A DNA stretch of 64,000 nucleotides from Rhabdophis nuchalis (lineage: Eukaryota; Chordata; Lepidosauria; Squamata; Natricidae), in contig CM077647.1 of assembly GCA_039707465.1 (NCBI GenBank), positions 174,294,663 to 174,358,662 of the forward strand, read 5' to 3'. The first letter of the stretch is position 1; every line of letters begins with the position of its first letter. The notes under the pieces are model-generated. The model did not search any database. It was not told the DNA's origin and saw nothing but the letters and a program-made list of their open reading frames with translations. Below are positions 1-10,650 of this stretch, in pieces. Both the position numbers and the translations under genes were made by a program.

Positions 1-1700
1 GTCTTGGGAATGTTCTCTGGGAGGAGTTTGACCCTGTGACTCTCGAGGATGTAGACAGGATTTTGGGTAAGCTTAGTGTGCCACAGGTTTATTGGACCTG
101 GTAGGTAGGTACTGGCCACTCGGGAGGTTATACGAGGCTGGCTCCAGGGTATTATCAATGCTTCTTTGAGAGAGGATTTCTTTCCCACCACTTTGAAAGA
201 GGCGGTGGTGAGGCCGTTCCTCAAGAAGCCTTCCCTGGACCCAGTGCTTTTGGCAAATTATCGTCCATTCTCCAATCTTCGCTTTGTGGCAAAGGTTGTT
301 GAGAGTGTGGTGGCGCAACAGCTTCCCAAGTACTTGGATGAAGCTGTCTATGTTGATCCATACCAGTCAGGTTTCAGGCCTGGGTACAGCATGGAAATGG
401 CATTGGTCGTATTGGTTGATGATCTCTGGAGGGCTTGGGACTGGGGTTGTTCCTCTGTCCTGATCCTATTAGACCTCTCAGCGTCTTTTGATACCATCGA
501 CCATGGTATCATGCTGTGGCGGTTGGAGGGGTTAGGGGTGGGGGGCACTGTACTTCGGTGGTTCTCCTCCTTCCTCTCTGACCGTTCACAGTTTGTGTTG
601 GCAGGGGGGCAGAGGTCATCCTCAAGGTGCCTCACTTGTGGAGTACCCATGGGGTCAGTCCTCTTGCCCCTGCTGTTCAACATTTATGTGAAGCCTCTGG
701 GCGAGATCATCCGGGGTTTTGGGTAAAGTTCCATCAGTACGCTGATGATACAAAGCTGTACGTTTCATCCCCAGACCACCCCAATGTTGCCCTTGACGTG
801 ATGTCCAAGTGCCTGGAGGCCGTGCAGATCTGGATGGGGAGGAACAGGCTCAGGCTCAACCCCTCAGAGACCGAATGTCTGTGGTTTCCAGCCTCCTGTT
901 ACAGTCAGCTGGTTCCATCACTGGCTATGGGGAGTGAGATCTTAGCCCCCACAGGAAGGGTTCGCAACTTAGGTGTCCTCCTGGATGCATGGCTGTCTTT
1001 GGAAGATCATATGATGGCTGTCATCAGGGGGGCTTTTTATCCGGTTCACCTGATCTACCAGTTGCATTCCTTCCTAGATCGGGATACCCTGCGCACAGTC
1101 ACTTATGCCCTTGTCTCTTCCCGTCTGGACTACTGCAGTGCTGTCTACATGGGACTCCCCTTGAAGAGCACCCAGAGGCTCCAACTGGTCCAGAATGCGG
1201 CTGCACGGATAATTATGGGGGCAACGCGACGCTCCCATGTAATACGGGAGATTTGCGGGATCGGATCCTGCCTCATACATCCACACGGCCGATTCGCTCC
1301 CACAGAGAGGGACTTCTCCGGGTGCCGTCCACTAGACTTTGTCAGCGGGCGATGCCCAGGGGAAGGGCTCTCTCTGTGGCGGGCCCAGCCCTCTGGAACG
1401 ACCTTCCCCCCGACATTAGAACAACCACGGACCTCCGCTCCTTCCGTCTAAAACTAAAAACATATCTTTTCTGCTTGGCCGGCCTAGGGTAGTCTCTCTA
1501 TCTATGGGGTTTTTAGTAAACTTAGCTGGGGATTTAGTGAATTTTAACTGGGAATTTTAGCACAGGGATAATGTTTAATTTGCTTTTAATTATGTGTGTA
1601 TATTTATTGTTTTTTATCTTCCCTGTGCACCGCTCCGAGTCCCCTCGGGGAGAGGGAGCGGTCTACAAATTAAAATTTATTATTATTATTATTTTATTAT
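1..1700 (+). mobile_element. L2-like (CR1-group) LINE, RT part, decayed
   Basis: The translation shows a non-LTR reverse transcriptase of the CR1/L2 group. The fingers region (ANYRPFSNL) comes first, then motif A (LLDLSASFDTIDH) near 470-495, then motif C (QYADDTKLY) near 735-760. The frame breaks at about 722, where GGG is followed directly by TAA; the related LINE at 21.9-24.5 kb reads through as GFGVEFHQYADD, so a base has been lost. The usual LHWLPVAFQVRFK block after LDYC...MGLP is missing, so there is also an internal deletion. The 3' end has the family's hairpin-like tail (CCGAGTCCCCTCGGGGAGAGG near 1,635-1,660) and an ATT-rich run. The 5' part lies outside the window, but its duplicate at 38-42 kb shows it. 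Not functional. Confidence 0.85.
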
Positions 1701-2256
1701 TAATACCCCTCCTGTGTGAGCTGCACTGGCTTCCAGTGGTTTTCCAGGTGCGATTCAACATGTTGGTTACTATCTTTAAAGTGCTCCATTGCTTAGTACC
1801 TGGATACTTACAAGATCGCCTTCTGCCACTGAGAGCCTCCCACCAGCCAGTATGCTCCCATAGAGAGGGTCTCCTCATGGTGCCATCAGCTAAACAATGT
1901 CGACTGGCGACACCCAGGGGGAGAGACTTCTCTGTGAGAGCACCTGTCCTCTGTAATGAATTGCCCCCAGAATTAAGAACTATCCCCGACTTACGCACCT
2001 TCCACCATGCTCTCAAAACCTTTTTTTTTTCCAACAAGCCGGGCTGGCATAAAAATGAATTTTAAATTACTAATTTTTATTAATTTTAATCGGGGTTTGC
2101 TTGGTTTTTTAATTTTAGGCCAAATTGTTTAATATGTTTTTAAAAAACTTTTTTAATTTTTATACATCTGTTTTTTTGGGGGGGGCTGTACACCATCCTG
2201 AGTCCTTCGGGAGAAGGGAGGTATAAAAAACTAATAAAACCTAAACCTAAACATGT
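1701..2256 (+). mobile_element. L2-like LINE 3' fragment (post-RT domain and tail)
   Basis: A separate LINE 3' end follows directly after the tail of the preceding one. It encodes the conserved C-terminal region ([13 protein letters not shown], then RDRLLPL, SHREGLL, LCNELPPELRT) and ends in a 3' UTR with the family tail (CCTGAGTCCTTCGGGAGAAGG near 2,195-2,220) and an A-rich end. It is a 5'-truncated, inactive copy, repeated at 43,741-44,296. Confidence 0.8.
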
Positions 2257-2329
2257 TAATGGCTGCTTTTACTTCACTGCAATAACACAAGGGCTATCAA
2301 TAGATAAAAACTAAATGTAATTTGTTCTA

Positions 2330-2466
2330 ATTTTGATTGCAGGAAAAACAATTTCAGCAATAGAGTAGTAAATGTGTTGCGCACACTACCTGATCCTGTT
2401 GTTAGTTCCTCTAACCCCCATACCTTTTGCCTTAAGCTGTCTACCATTGACCTTACACATTTCTTA
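2330..2466 (+). repeat. Unidentified interspersed repeat, left half
   Basis: This short stretch reads through in one frame as NRVVNVLRTLPDPVVSSS and then TIDLTHFLRGP. It is interrupted by the L1-like insertion at 2,481 and resumes at 4,544-4,630. The pattern resembles the C-terminal end of a LINE-type protein, but I cannot assign a family. Removing the insertion restores a continuous open frame across the junction. It is repeated in copy 2 around 44,370-44,506 and 46,913-46,998. Confidence 0.4.
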
Positions 2467-2480
2467 AGAGGTCCCTAAGG

Positions 2481-4529
2481 GGGTGAGAATGGAGGAGCCA
2501 CCGCTCCAACACAAACGGAGGTCTCCAAGCAGCAGGGACCCCGTTTGAACTTGTGTTGCCCCCTCTAAGCCGTCTTGGAGGGACGATGACTGGAAAACTG
2601 GCGACAGAAAGGTATATTCCCCCCCCCTCCCACTGCGGGAGGACAAGGCAGCAAAAGAGCTCTGGAGGAAAGGAATTTCTTAAAGGGAAAGTGTAACACT
2701 GGGAAGATACAATACAATACAATAGCAGAGTTGGAAGGGACCTTGTAGGTCTTCTAGTCCAACCCCCTGCGTAGGCAGGAACCTTATACCATTTCAGACA
2801 AATGGCTATCCAACAAGATATTCTATCTTGCTTTTAAATACTTTGCTAAGAAATATTTTTTTCCCTTTTTTTAAGTCTTGAATTTCGAAATGAGCGGTGG
2901 ATTTAACTGAGCTGAGAGGTTTCTCCTATTAATAGAATCTTTTGAAATGGCGGACTGAAACGTGAGAACAAACAAGAGCAAAGCCACTTCCGTTTGTGCT
3001 GAAAGCGACTGGATTAACTGTGACTAAGGACTATACTTTTACCTTTTTTCTGTTTCTGTTCCTCCTTTAACTAAGAACATTGAAACATTTCTAATCTGTT
3101 GCATTCTAATGTAATTGCCTCTGGGAATCCTTGCTGAAGATTTAGGAGCTGTTAAGCTTTCTGATGTTTTGAAGTAACAAGTCAATGGATAGGAAGACAA
3201 TCAGACTTAACTCTTTGTGTCTTGGATTTGGATTTGCTAACATGGCTACATACATATATGATTCTAAAGAAAATCAAGAACTTATGATTCAAATCTTGAA
3301 TGAAATAAAATAAATAAATAAAAGAATTAATAATATGTTCAGAAAGCTATTAACTACATTAAACAATGATCAATTGGAAAAAGAGGAAAAAGATCAAGTG
3401 AAGAAAAGGATAATGATGTTAACCCATTAAATGCTGGAGACATAGACGAAACTTCAAAAGAACACCAGGAATTTGAACCCCAGCTTGATCTCTAAGGAGA
3501 AGAAAAGATAAGAAAAAGAGAAGAGAAAGGAAAAACTCGCCCAGGAATAATCATGATACTTAAAAACAAACATTATGCAAAGACAGAAACTGGACAGCGT
3601 TATGATTCGACAGTTATATTGGATAATAAACTGCCAAAAAAAAGCTGATGAAAGACTCGGGAAAAAGTCATTAAAACAATGGAGATCACAAGTAGTAGAA
3701 GAGATTAATTTAATTTAATTATTATAGATACAATAAAATTAATCCATAATAAATTAAGAATAATGGAAAAATGATAGTTAATGCTGATTGATAATGAGAA
3801 CTGTCATATTTAGATGATTAACAATTAATTATATATTTAGATGGTTATAGAATGTTGTTGAAGAATTATTAATTAGTCAATAACTACTTGTAAAGCTTAA
3901 GCTTGTCTTACATTTTATACTTTATATTTTAGTAATATGGAATTTATATTGATATGTTGGGAGCAAATAAGGGATGTTAAATAGATGGTCAGATTTTAAA
4001 GACACTTTTAAAGAAGAAACTGATATTGAAATACTTGCTAGGAATTGTAGGATATTGATATTAAGGTATATGATAAAATTCCAGATTTAAAAATTATAAA
4101 ATGAGATTACTTATGAATAATAACTATTTTAGAGATGCACAGAATTTATGAACGCCCAGTTAGCATGTTTCCTAGAGGATATAATTCAGAGTGGACTGTT
4201 GATTTTTAAATTTATATTTTCTTTTTTCTTCTCTCTGTTGGTTTTATAAACAGAATGCCACTACATAGGTATACTTTATATATAAAAGAATTTTAAAATA
4301 ATTAGTAAGGACAAAGACCGAGATATTAGAATTGTAACAATCTGTTATGAAAAATAAGTGATACTATTGAAGAAACTTATAGAAATTAGCGATAAATTAA
4401 TAGATTCTTAAAAATTGGTAACTCATAATGGAAGATGGCTTTTTGATGTGCTCTGATGTGGCTTTCGGTGAAATTTGTACCATTTGTGTTTATGAAAAAA
4501 TAATTAAAACTATTACTAACAACAAAAAA
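2481..4529 (+). mobile_element. Non-autonomous L1-like element with 14-bp target duplication
   Basis: The 14-bp sequence AGAGGTCCCTAAGG occurs at 2,467-2,480 and again at 4,530-4,543, and the insert ends in an A-rich run (AACAAAAAAA). That is the signature of L1-type target-primed insertion on the + strand. The interior is GC-rich at the 5' end, like an L1 5' UTR. It continues into an A-rich lysine/glutamate-rich region with many stops, resembling a decayed ORF1 coiled coil (3,180-3,700). No reverse transcriptase is visible, so it was probably mobilised in trans. A minus-strand CR1 3' tail lies inside near 2,706-2,800. Confidence 0.7.
2706..2800 (-). mobile_element. CR1 3' tail
   Basis: Reading the minus strand, this is the familiar CR1 3' end: CATTTGTCTGAAATGGTATAA, then a TAGGCAGGGGGTTGGACTAGAAGACC-type stretch, ending in the pentanucleotide repeat (TTGTA)n. 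It is a short, 5'-truncated, inactive fragment inside the L1-like insert and is also present in copy 2 near 44,750-44,850. Confidence 0.8.
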
Positions 4530-4543
4530 AGAGGTCCCTAAGG

Positions 4544-4630
4544 TTGCATGCAAAAGCACACCAGCATGCCTACCGACCCTGTTCATTGTCCCATTTATAC
4601 GTACCCATATTATGTGTTGAAGGCTATCAT
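4544..4630 (+). repeat. Unidentified interspersed repeat, right half
   Basis: This continues the fragment at 2,330-2,466 after the L1-like insertion. The frame reads on through KSTPACLPTLFIVPF. It is joined directly at about 4,631 to a 5'-truncated L2-like LINE. Confidence 0.35.
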
Positions 4631-5668
4631 ACGGGTTTGGATGGGTGGCAACAAACTCAAGCTCAACCCTGCCAAGACTGAGTGGCTGTGGTTTCCGGCA
4701 CCCCGGTTCAGCCAGATTACTCCAACTCTGGCCATTGGGGGCGAAACACTGGCCCCCGTGGAGAGGGCGCGCAATTTGGGTGTCCTCCTGGATTCCCGGC
4801 TGTCCTTGGAGGACCATGTGGCGGCCGTGGCCAGGGGGGCGTTTCATCAGGTACACCTGATGCACCAATTGCGCCCCTTACTGGACCGGGCTGCCCTTCG
4901 CACAGTCACTCAAGCTCTCGTGACATCCCGTCTCGACTACTGTAATGCTTTCTACATGGGGCTTCCCTTGAGGTGCACTCGAAAGCTACAGCTAGTCCAA
5001 AACGCAGCCGCGCGGGTAATTACGGGAGCCACCAGATGCTCCCATATAACACCGATCCTGCGCGAGCTGCATTGGCTTCCTGTGGCCTTTCGGGTGCGCT
5101 TCAAGGTTCTGATAACCATCTTTAAAGCGCTCCATGGCTCGGGGCCTAGTTATATGCGAGACCGCCTCCTGCCCCATACATCCCTTTTGGAAAGTCTTAA
5201 TATATTCTGCATGTGGAATCTACTATGTGGAAAACATGCCTGCCCCATACATCCCTTAGACCGATACGCTCCCACAGAGAGGGCCTTCTCAGGGTGCCGT
5301 CGGCCGGACAATGCCGACTGGCGACACCCAGGGGAAGAGCCTTCTCTGTGGCGGGCCCTGCCCTTTGGAACGACCTACCCCCTGAATTACGCACCATCAC
5401 CGACCTCCGCCTCTTCCGCAAATGTCTAAAGACATACTTTTTCCAACAAGCCGGACTAGCCTAACCTCCCATGGGGACTCTTAGAAAGTTTTAAATTGGG
5501 TATTTTAATAATTCGATTTTTAGAATAGGATCGGGATAATTTAATATATATTTTAAATTATGTATTTTTTTTGTATTTTGTATATTTTTTAATTTCCTGT
5601 GTGCCGCCCTGGGTCCTCTGTGGAGAAGGGCGGGATACAAATATGAATAAAATCAAATAAAAAAAATG
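4631..5668 (+). mobile_element. L2-like LINE 3' half
   Basis: This 5'-truncated LINE starts just after RT motif C (IRVWMGGNKLKLNPAKTEWL) and runs through [19 protein letters not shown] and ELHWLPVAFRVRFK to the C-terminus. It ends in the family tail (GCCGCCCTGGGTCC...GAGAAGGGCGGGATACAAATA) and (AATAAA)n. The frame is broken near 5,187 by a 52-bp filler flanked by a 19-bp direct repeat (5,168-5,186 and 5,239-5,257). It is repeated at about 47,000-48,037. Confidence 0.85.
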
Positions 5669-6185
5669 TGTTGATGGCTATATTTTTCTTAATTGTCTCC
5701 AATTATTTGTGCCATTTTTCATGTGTTTTCATACTTGTTTCCTTGTACTTGTTTACAAATAATAAATAAATAAATAAAATAAATAAATAAAACATTTGAA
5801 AAATTAATTCCAAAACAGCTGCTTTTTCAACAATGGAGTTATTGCTTCCCACCCCTCCAGCTCTTGGCATACAGGCTGCTTGGAAGGAGAGCTCCTAAGT
5901 TACTTGCAGACTGTTGCTTTATGGAGGATCTTGCGGGATGCTTCTATAATTCTCCCGAACCCAGGAGAGGCATAGAAACTAAAAGAATGCCAGTTCCTTC
6001 TGTTTTTAAGTGGAAAAAGTCTCAGTCCAAAGAAAAACCCTTCAGGGAGGCCCAGAGATCTCTCCCTGGGCACATTGTCAGTTGGACATCTTTACCAGAA
6101 GCCATCACTTTTATTACATTCATTGGCAATTGCTCATTTAAAAAAAATATATGAAGTAACCACTTTGGAGGGAAAGTGACAGCGT
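5669..6185. other. No gene seen; A-rich simple repeat and unassigned sequence
   Basis: The LINE tail is followed by (AAAT)n-type simple repeats to about 5,800. After that comes unassigned sequence with short open frames but no recognisable domain, splice pattern or repeat family. The same stretch occurs in copy 2. Confidence 0.6.
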
Positions 6186-6350
6186 TCTGTGCACCTTTGT
6201 CATTTCATCATACCAGCCTCATGGGTACAAAGTCATCTTCGAACAGCGCTGGCTGTTTGGCTTTGAAACAGAGATGAGCACCACCTCCTAGAGTCGGGAA
6301 TGACTAGTACATATGTGTGAGGGGAACCTTTAACATCACCTTACATTGCT
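6186..6350 (+). mobile_element. BovB/Sauria-SINE type 3' end
   Basis: The sequence GAGATGAGCACCACCTCCTAGAGTCGGGAATGACTAG, followed by a ...GAGGGGAACCTTTA-type end, is the 3' region shared by squamate BovB LINEs and Sauria SINEs. It is short and 5'-truncated. The family call rests on recognising the tail, and I cannot separate SINE from LINE at this length. Copy 2 holds it at about 48,555-48,718. Confidence 0.7.
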
Positions 6351-6545
6351 TTAAGCCCTCTCTAAGTGGCTTTACAGAGTCAGCACATTGTCCCCAACAG
6401 TCTGGGTCCTCTTTTTGCCACTTCGGAAGGACGAAAGGCTGAGTCACCTGATGAAATTCGAACTGCGAAATTATAGTCAGATGGCACTCAGCAGAAGTAG
6501 CCTGCAGTACTGCACTCTAAACACTGCACCACCTCAGCTCCTCAG
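6345..6545 (-). mobile_element. tRNA-derived (MIR/CORE-like) SINE
   Basis: Read on the minus strand this begins GAGCTGAGGTGGTGCAGTG, an A-box-like head. A CAGTTCGAAT B-box-like segment follows, then the body GACTCAGCCTTTCGTCCTTCC, GAGGACCCAGACTGTTGGGG and CTCTGTAAAGCCACTTAGAGAGGGC. This layout is a squamate tRNA-derived SINE with an L2-like 3' end. Copy 2 has it at about 48,718-48,918. Confidence 0.65.
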
Positions 6546-7038
6546 TTGGCCATCTTCACCAGAAGTCATCATTTCTATTACTTCCATTGACAATAGCTTG
6601 TTTAAAAAAATAGCTGAACCATCAGCTACATATTATCTCATCAAAACAAAATAATTATCTCCAAGAGGAAACACCATATTTTCTTAGCTAGGCCAAAACA
6701 TCAAATGCTACATGGAAGGGCATTATTTTCAACAACAACCTAGGCATCTGCTTGGAGGTAAATCTTCCACCACAGAGTGTTTAGTAGAAGGGGTAGGAAT
6801 GTCTCTGGCAGATTCATTGCTCCAAGATTATACCCTTGATTCTCTTCTGGCAGAGTATCTGTTCAAATTCTTGTGATACTTAAGACTTGCACTCTTGTGA
6901 ATCTTCAAATGGAAAATGTTAGATTTCCTCATCAGGCAAATTCTCAGATAGAAACCTTACATTAATCTTTAGTTGAAGTATTGGATTATATGGCTAGGAT
7001 GAAAGACAAAACTTTTTCACAATAGCAAGAATACCAAT
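6546..7038. other. 5' flank of V2R-A; nothing assigned
   Basis: About 490 bases upstream of the V2R-A start codon. No coding domain or repeat family is recognised. It is nearly identical to the matching stretch of copy 2, and it would contain the promoter if the gene were expressed, but no clear TATA box or olfactory/EBF-type site can be defended by eye. Confidence 0.5.
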
Positions 7039-7232
7039 ATGTTTTTTCTGGTGCTTTTGGTGCACAAAGTAGTTACTCGGAGCTGCCCTTCGAGTGATGC
7101 TTTCCTTGTTCCACAGGAGTGGTACCAGCCTGGAGACCTCATCATTGGTGGGATGGTTTCTCACCTCATTTACCACTTTCGTGAAATGAAATTCAGTGAA
7201 CATCCTGCCAAAACACCTTATGGCACCCCACT
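7039..7232 (+). CDS. V2R-A exon 1 (signal peptide, start of flytrap domain)
   Basis: The ATG at 7,039 opens a hydrophobic leader (MFFLVLLVHKVVT), followed by the family motif [16 protein letters not shown]. The exon ends CCA-CT before GTAAGA, leaving phase 2, which matches exon 2. An in-frame TGA upstream (about 7,000) supports this start. Copy 2 has the same exon at 49,412-49,605 with a few substitutions. Confidence 0.85.
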
Positions 7233-8163
7233 GTAAGAATTTTTCTTTGCTATCTAATCTTACCCAGATGTCCAAAAATCCCTTATATGAATAAAAGTTG
7301 CTTGCACAAAAATGTAAGGTTCTTTTTTGTAATCTATTTATCTGTGTCTTTCAATTCTATCTGGTTCTGGCAGAAGATACAATCTTATTTACATTTTTTA
7401 AAGACCTCCATCTTGTTGAACAGATACTGAGATTAAGGTAATTTTTTAAAAGATGAGGCATGATCTCACCTCATAAAACATGCATACAGTAAATGAGTTA
7501 TGCCTGTGAAATCTGTTCATATATCATTGTCTGAAAATCTTTTATATGAATCAAACCTGTTTGGGCATATGAGTAGCATTTTTAATGTAATTGACACCTT
7601 CTGTTTCTTTCAACTGTATTATTTTTGAAAATTTCACATGAAATGTACAAAATTTCAGATCAAGAAGTCTCTATTTAAATGTTTCCTGAGGTAATTTTTA
7701 AGAGGTTTGGCATTATCTAGCCTCACAAAACATACATATAATAAATGAAAGACACCTGATGTATCTGTTCATATTCTGAAAATCTCTTTGAAAATACAAA
7801 TAGTACTTTGAAAAAATCACTGCTTGTATTTGATGCAGGATATACAGTATTTCTTGCAAATCATTGAAATACTGTGTAAAAAGTAAATTGCAACTCTGTA
7901 GAAATTACTAATAAAGGAGAATACTTTAGCTCAGGGTTGAAATGGGGGGTCCTTGATGCTCCCTCCATTTGGTTGTTTACTTGAAGACATTTCATTAAAC
8001 CAATTAGGTGATATCATCAGGGATTTTTATTAAGAATTTTAGAAAGGATGTTATGTTTTTAGTACTATCAAAGAAAGAAATGACTATTATTCTTGAGAAA
8101 AGATGCAGCCTTATGAGAATTGTGAGTTAAGTTTTTCAACTGGGATATTTAAATCCTTTGCAG

Positions 8164-8455
8164 TGTAACAATAAAGTTCTACCAGCACATCCTTGCCTTG
8201 GCCTTTGCTGTGAAGGAGATCAATGGGGACTCCCAGATCTTACCTAATATCACTCTCGGGTTCCACATCTATGACAGCTACCTGAATGCGAAGATGACCT
8301 ATCGCACTACTCTGGACCTGCTTTTCAAATCCCAGGAATTTGTCACTAACTACAAATGCGATAACCAGAAGAATCTCATGGCTATCATTGGAGGATTGGA
8401 TTTTGATACATCATTTTATATAGCTGACATGATAGGATTCTTCAAGATTCCACAA
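8164..8455 (+). CDS. V2R-A exon 2 (flytrap domain)
   Basis: This 292-nt exon follows TTTGCAG and ends CCA-CAA before GTAAGC. It shows the hallmark [17 protein letters not shown] and [14 protein letters not shown] motifs and ends FKIPQ, in phase 0. It is the same length as in V2R-B and V2R-C. Its 3' end and donor are repeated inside the following intron near 8,962-8,985. Confidence 0.88.
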
Positions 8456-9305
8456 GTAAGCTGTGTTTGGATTGAATAGAAACATTCTTAATCTTCTTCT
8501 TGTTGTTATGGAATATTTAATGGCCATCAAAGATTAGGGTTACATTTGTGTTAAGCAGTTGTGCATGGCTTCAGGTCTACTATTAAGCACTCTACCAAAC
8601 TGTTAAATAGGGGAAGTGAATTATTCCATACCCGAATGAGGATGTGAATGTAGTAACCTTTTCCCCTATTAAAACAATGCCTGTTTTAAGTAATTCCAAG
8701 TAATTTGTCAGGTTTCCAAAAGATGCCTTAATTACTTCATGAGCCTTGAGCCAAGTTTCAAAAGAAAACCAGTCATTTATTAGAAACACTATTGCAGCAA
8801 TACCTCATTGTATTCAGATCTAACCTCATTTAAATTATGGCTGAACTTTACCCTTCTTCCTTCCTTTGCCTTAGTCTGTGTCATAAATCACCTTCTCCAA
8901 TGAGGTGCACGCCCCATAAGCCTGCTGTAGTAATCTAAGATTCAACTTATGGTTTTTTTTAAGATTCCACAAGTAAGCTGTGGAGGGGGAAAAATCTATA
9001 TTTTGATGTTGTTGTTGTGGAACAATTAATAAACATCAAAGATTTGTCTTAGGTTTGTGTTAAGATGTTTTGCATGTTACCTAAAGGAAAGTTTGATTGT
9101 AGTACTCTTTGCCCCTAATAAAAGAATTGATCTATTATATATGTTTGAAGCAATTCCAAGACATTCCATTCCGTATTAATATTTAGAAGAATCCCCCCCC
9201 CCCCCCCCCAAATGCTGCTTGGATATATTTTATCAAAAAAAAAACTAGAATAGAAAAGTTAGCTTCATTTTAATAATTGAATAATTTTATCCCATTTTGT
9301 TTAAG

Positions 9306-10169
9306 ATGACCTATGGCTCATTAGCCCAAGAGAAATTTAAGATCAGTAGACTCTTTTCACTTTATTTCATGGTCCCCAAAGAGGAACATCAGTACATTGG
9401 GATTATCCAACTGCTTCACTATTTTGGGTGGACGTGGATCGGGATTTTTGCTGTTGATAACAACCATGGAGAAAATTTCTTACAGAAAATGCTGCCCTTG
9501 CTTGCAGAGAACGGAATCTGCTCATCGTTCATAGGAAGGCTTGCTCAACAAGTCGATTTGGAAAACTTTCCAGAACTTAATCAAATAATCTCAATGATTT
9601 CCATTAATTTGATGAATAGCAAAGCCAATGCATTTCTCGTCTATGGAGAATCCTGGGCAATTATGTGGCTAAGAATTGTCACATTTCTGTTAGATCCTAA
9701 AAGCAAGGAAACTGCATTATTGAGAAAGGTGTGGATCATGACTGCACAGATTGATTTTGTACTTTCAGGCATTCAAATCACATGGGATCTCCAGATGTTC
9801 CATGGGGCTCTTTCCTTCACCATTCATTCAACAGCTGTTGTAGGTTTCAAGGAATTTCTTCAGACCATAAATCCACTTTCAGACCACAGAGATGGGTTTC
9901 TGCAGGACGTTTGGGAACAAGCATTTGATTGTTCACTTCCAAAACCAGAGTTACAAGACACACAGAGTAGGCAGTGCACTGGGGAGATAAAGCTAGAGAA
10001 TCTTCCTGGACCTGTCTTTGAAATGGAAATGACTGGCCAAAGCTACAGCATCTACAATGCTGTTTATGCTGTGGCTCATGCTTTGCAAGCTCTGTACATG
10101 TTGAGGTTCAATAGGAAGACAACTAGGATGCATAAAAAACCCGATCTTCCAAATTTGCAGGCTTGGCAG
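9306..10169 (+). CDS. V2R-A exon 3 (flytrap domain core)
   Basis: This 864-nt exon (288 codons, no stop) begins MTYGSL after TTTAAG and ends with the family's LQAWQ at a CAG-GTATTC donor. It contains FYLMVPKEE-type ([10 protein letters not shown]), FGWTWIGIFA, RKVWIMTAQIDF and [18 protein letters not shown] motifs, all typical of the V2R flytrap lobe. The usual first residue is L (PQLTYGS); here it is M. Copy 2 has the matching exon at 51,210-52,073. Confidence 0.9.
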
Positions 10170-10269
10170 GTATTCCCTCTTCATTGGACACTTCTTTTAA
10201 ATGAGCAGTTTGATGTACAATATCATGTATGTTGAAACAAGTATAAGAAACAAAGTAGAAATAAGGGGA

Positions 10270-10460
10270 AAATATCCTGATGGTGAGAACACTTAACAAT
10301 TAATTAGTGGGACAATTTGTCTTCAGAAATTTGGATGCTACAACACTATAGATTTTAATGAAGAGAAGGGTAGCAATTTGTCTGAAATTGCATAGGGTCT
10401 CCTGCTTGTGTAGGGTGTGTGACTAAGACCTCCAAAGTCCCTTATGACTCAATTATACTG
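10270..10460 (+). mobile_element. Old CR1 3' tail in V2R-A intron 3
   Basis: The order of pieces (CCTGATGGTGAGAACA, AATTAGTGGGACAA, TTTGTCTGAAATTG, TAGGGTCTCCTGCTTG, GACCTCCAAAGTCCC) matches the CR1 3' end found elsewhere in the window but with heavy decay. The same old insertion is present in copy 2 near 52,200-52,640, so it predates the duplication. Confidence 0.65.
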
Positions 10461-10650
10461 TTCTGTCTAAAATAGATATAGAAAAATTGTTTCTGTTGTT
10501 AATCTGTAATTCTGATCATCAAGGAGCTACTGCATAACTTATGGGTTATATATTGGCAGGAGTTATTTAGTACATTGTCCTAGCTTGCACAACAAGAGAT
10601 AGTTAAAATGACAATTTAGCTTATTTTTTATTATTACTATTTTATTTATT

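Larger units (their letters stand above)
7039..10169 (+). pseudogene. V2R-A: vomeronasal type-2 receptor, exons 1-3 only
   Basis: Three exons in the right order and phase (7,039-7,232; 8,164-8,455; 9,306-10,169) encode the signal peptide and most of the Venus-flytrap ligand-binding domain of a class C vomeronasal receptor, 450 codons with no stop. Splice donors are GTAAG, GTAAGC and GTATTC; acceptors are TTGCAG and TTTAAG. No exons 4-6 (end of the flytrap domain, nine-cysteine linker, seven-helix domain) lie downstream on this strand: intron 3 runs into a Gypsy element, and the next V2R exons belong to V2R-B on the other strand. As it stands it cannot make a membrane receptor. It could be a truncated pseudogene or, less likely, yield a secreted fragment. 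Confidence 0.85.
1..10500 (+). repeat. Segmental duplication, copy 1 (contains V2R-A)
   Basis: This block is repeated in direct orientation at 42,040-52,680. Base 1 aligns to about 42,040, so the left edge of copy 1 lies outside the window. The order of parts is the same in both copies: L2-like LINE, LINE 3' fragment, L1-like insertion, second LINE 3' half, SINE pieces, V2R exons 1-3 and an old CR1 tail. Homology fades after about 10,500, shortly before the Gypsy 3' LTR. Differences seen: a CR1 insertion only in copy 2 (46,291-46,616), a longer intron 2 in copy 1, and many more substitutions right of about 7.2 kb than left of it. Confidence 0.95.

Noticed and set aside
2453..2722. Minus-strand 89-codon frame near 2.5-2.7 kb
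   Set aside because: Lies across the L1-like 5' region and CR1 tail; no conserved motif.
8592..8789. Minus-strand 65-codon frame in V2R-A intron 2
   Set aside because: Intron sequence with no similarity to a known domain and no counterpart in copy 2.
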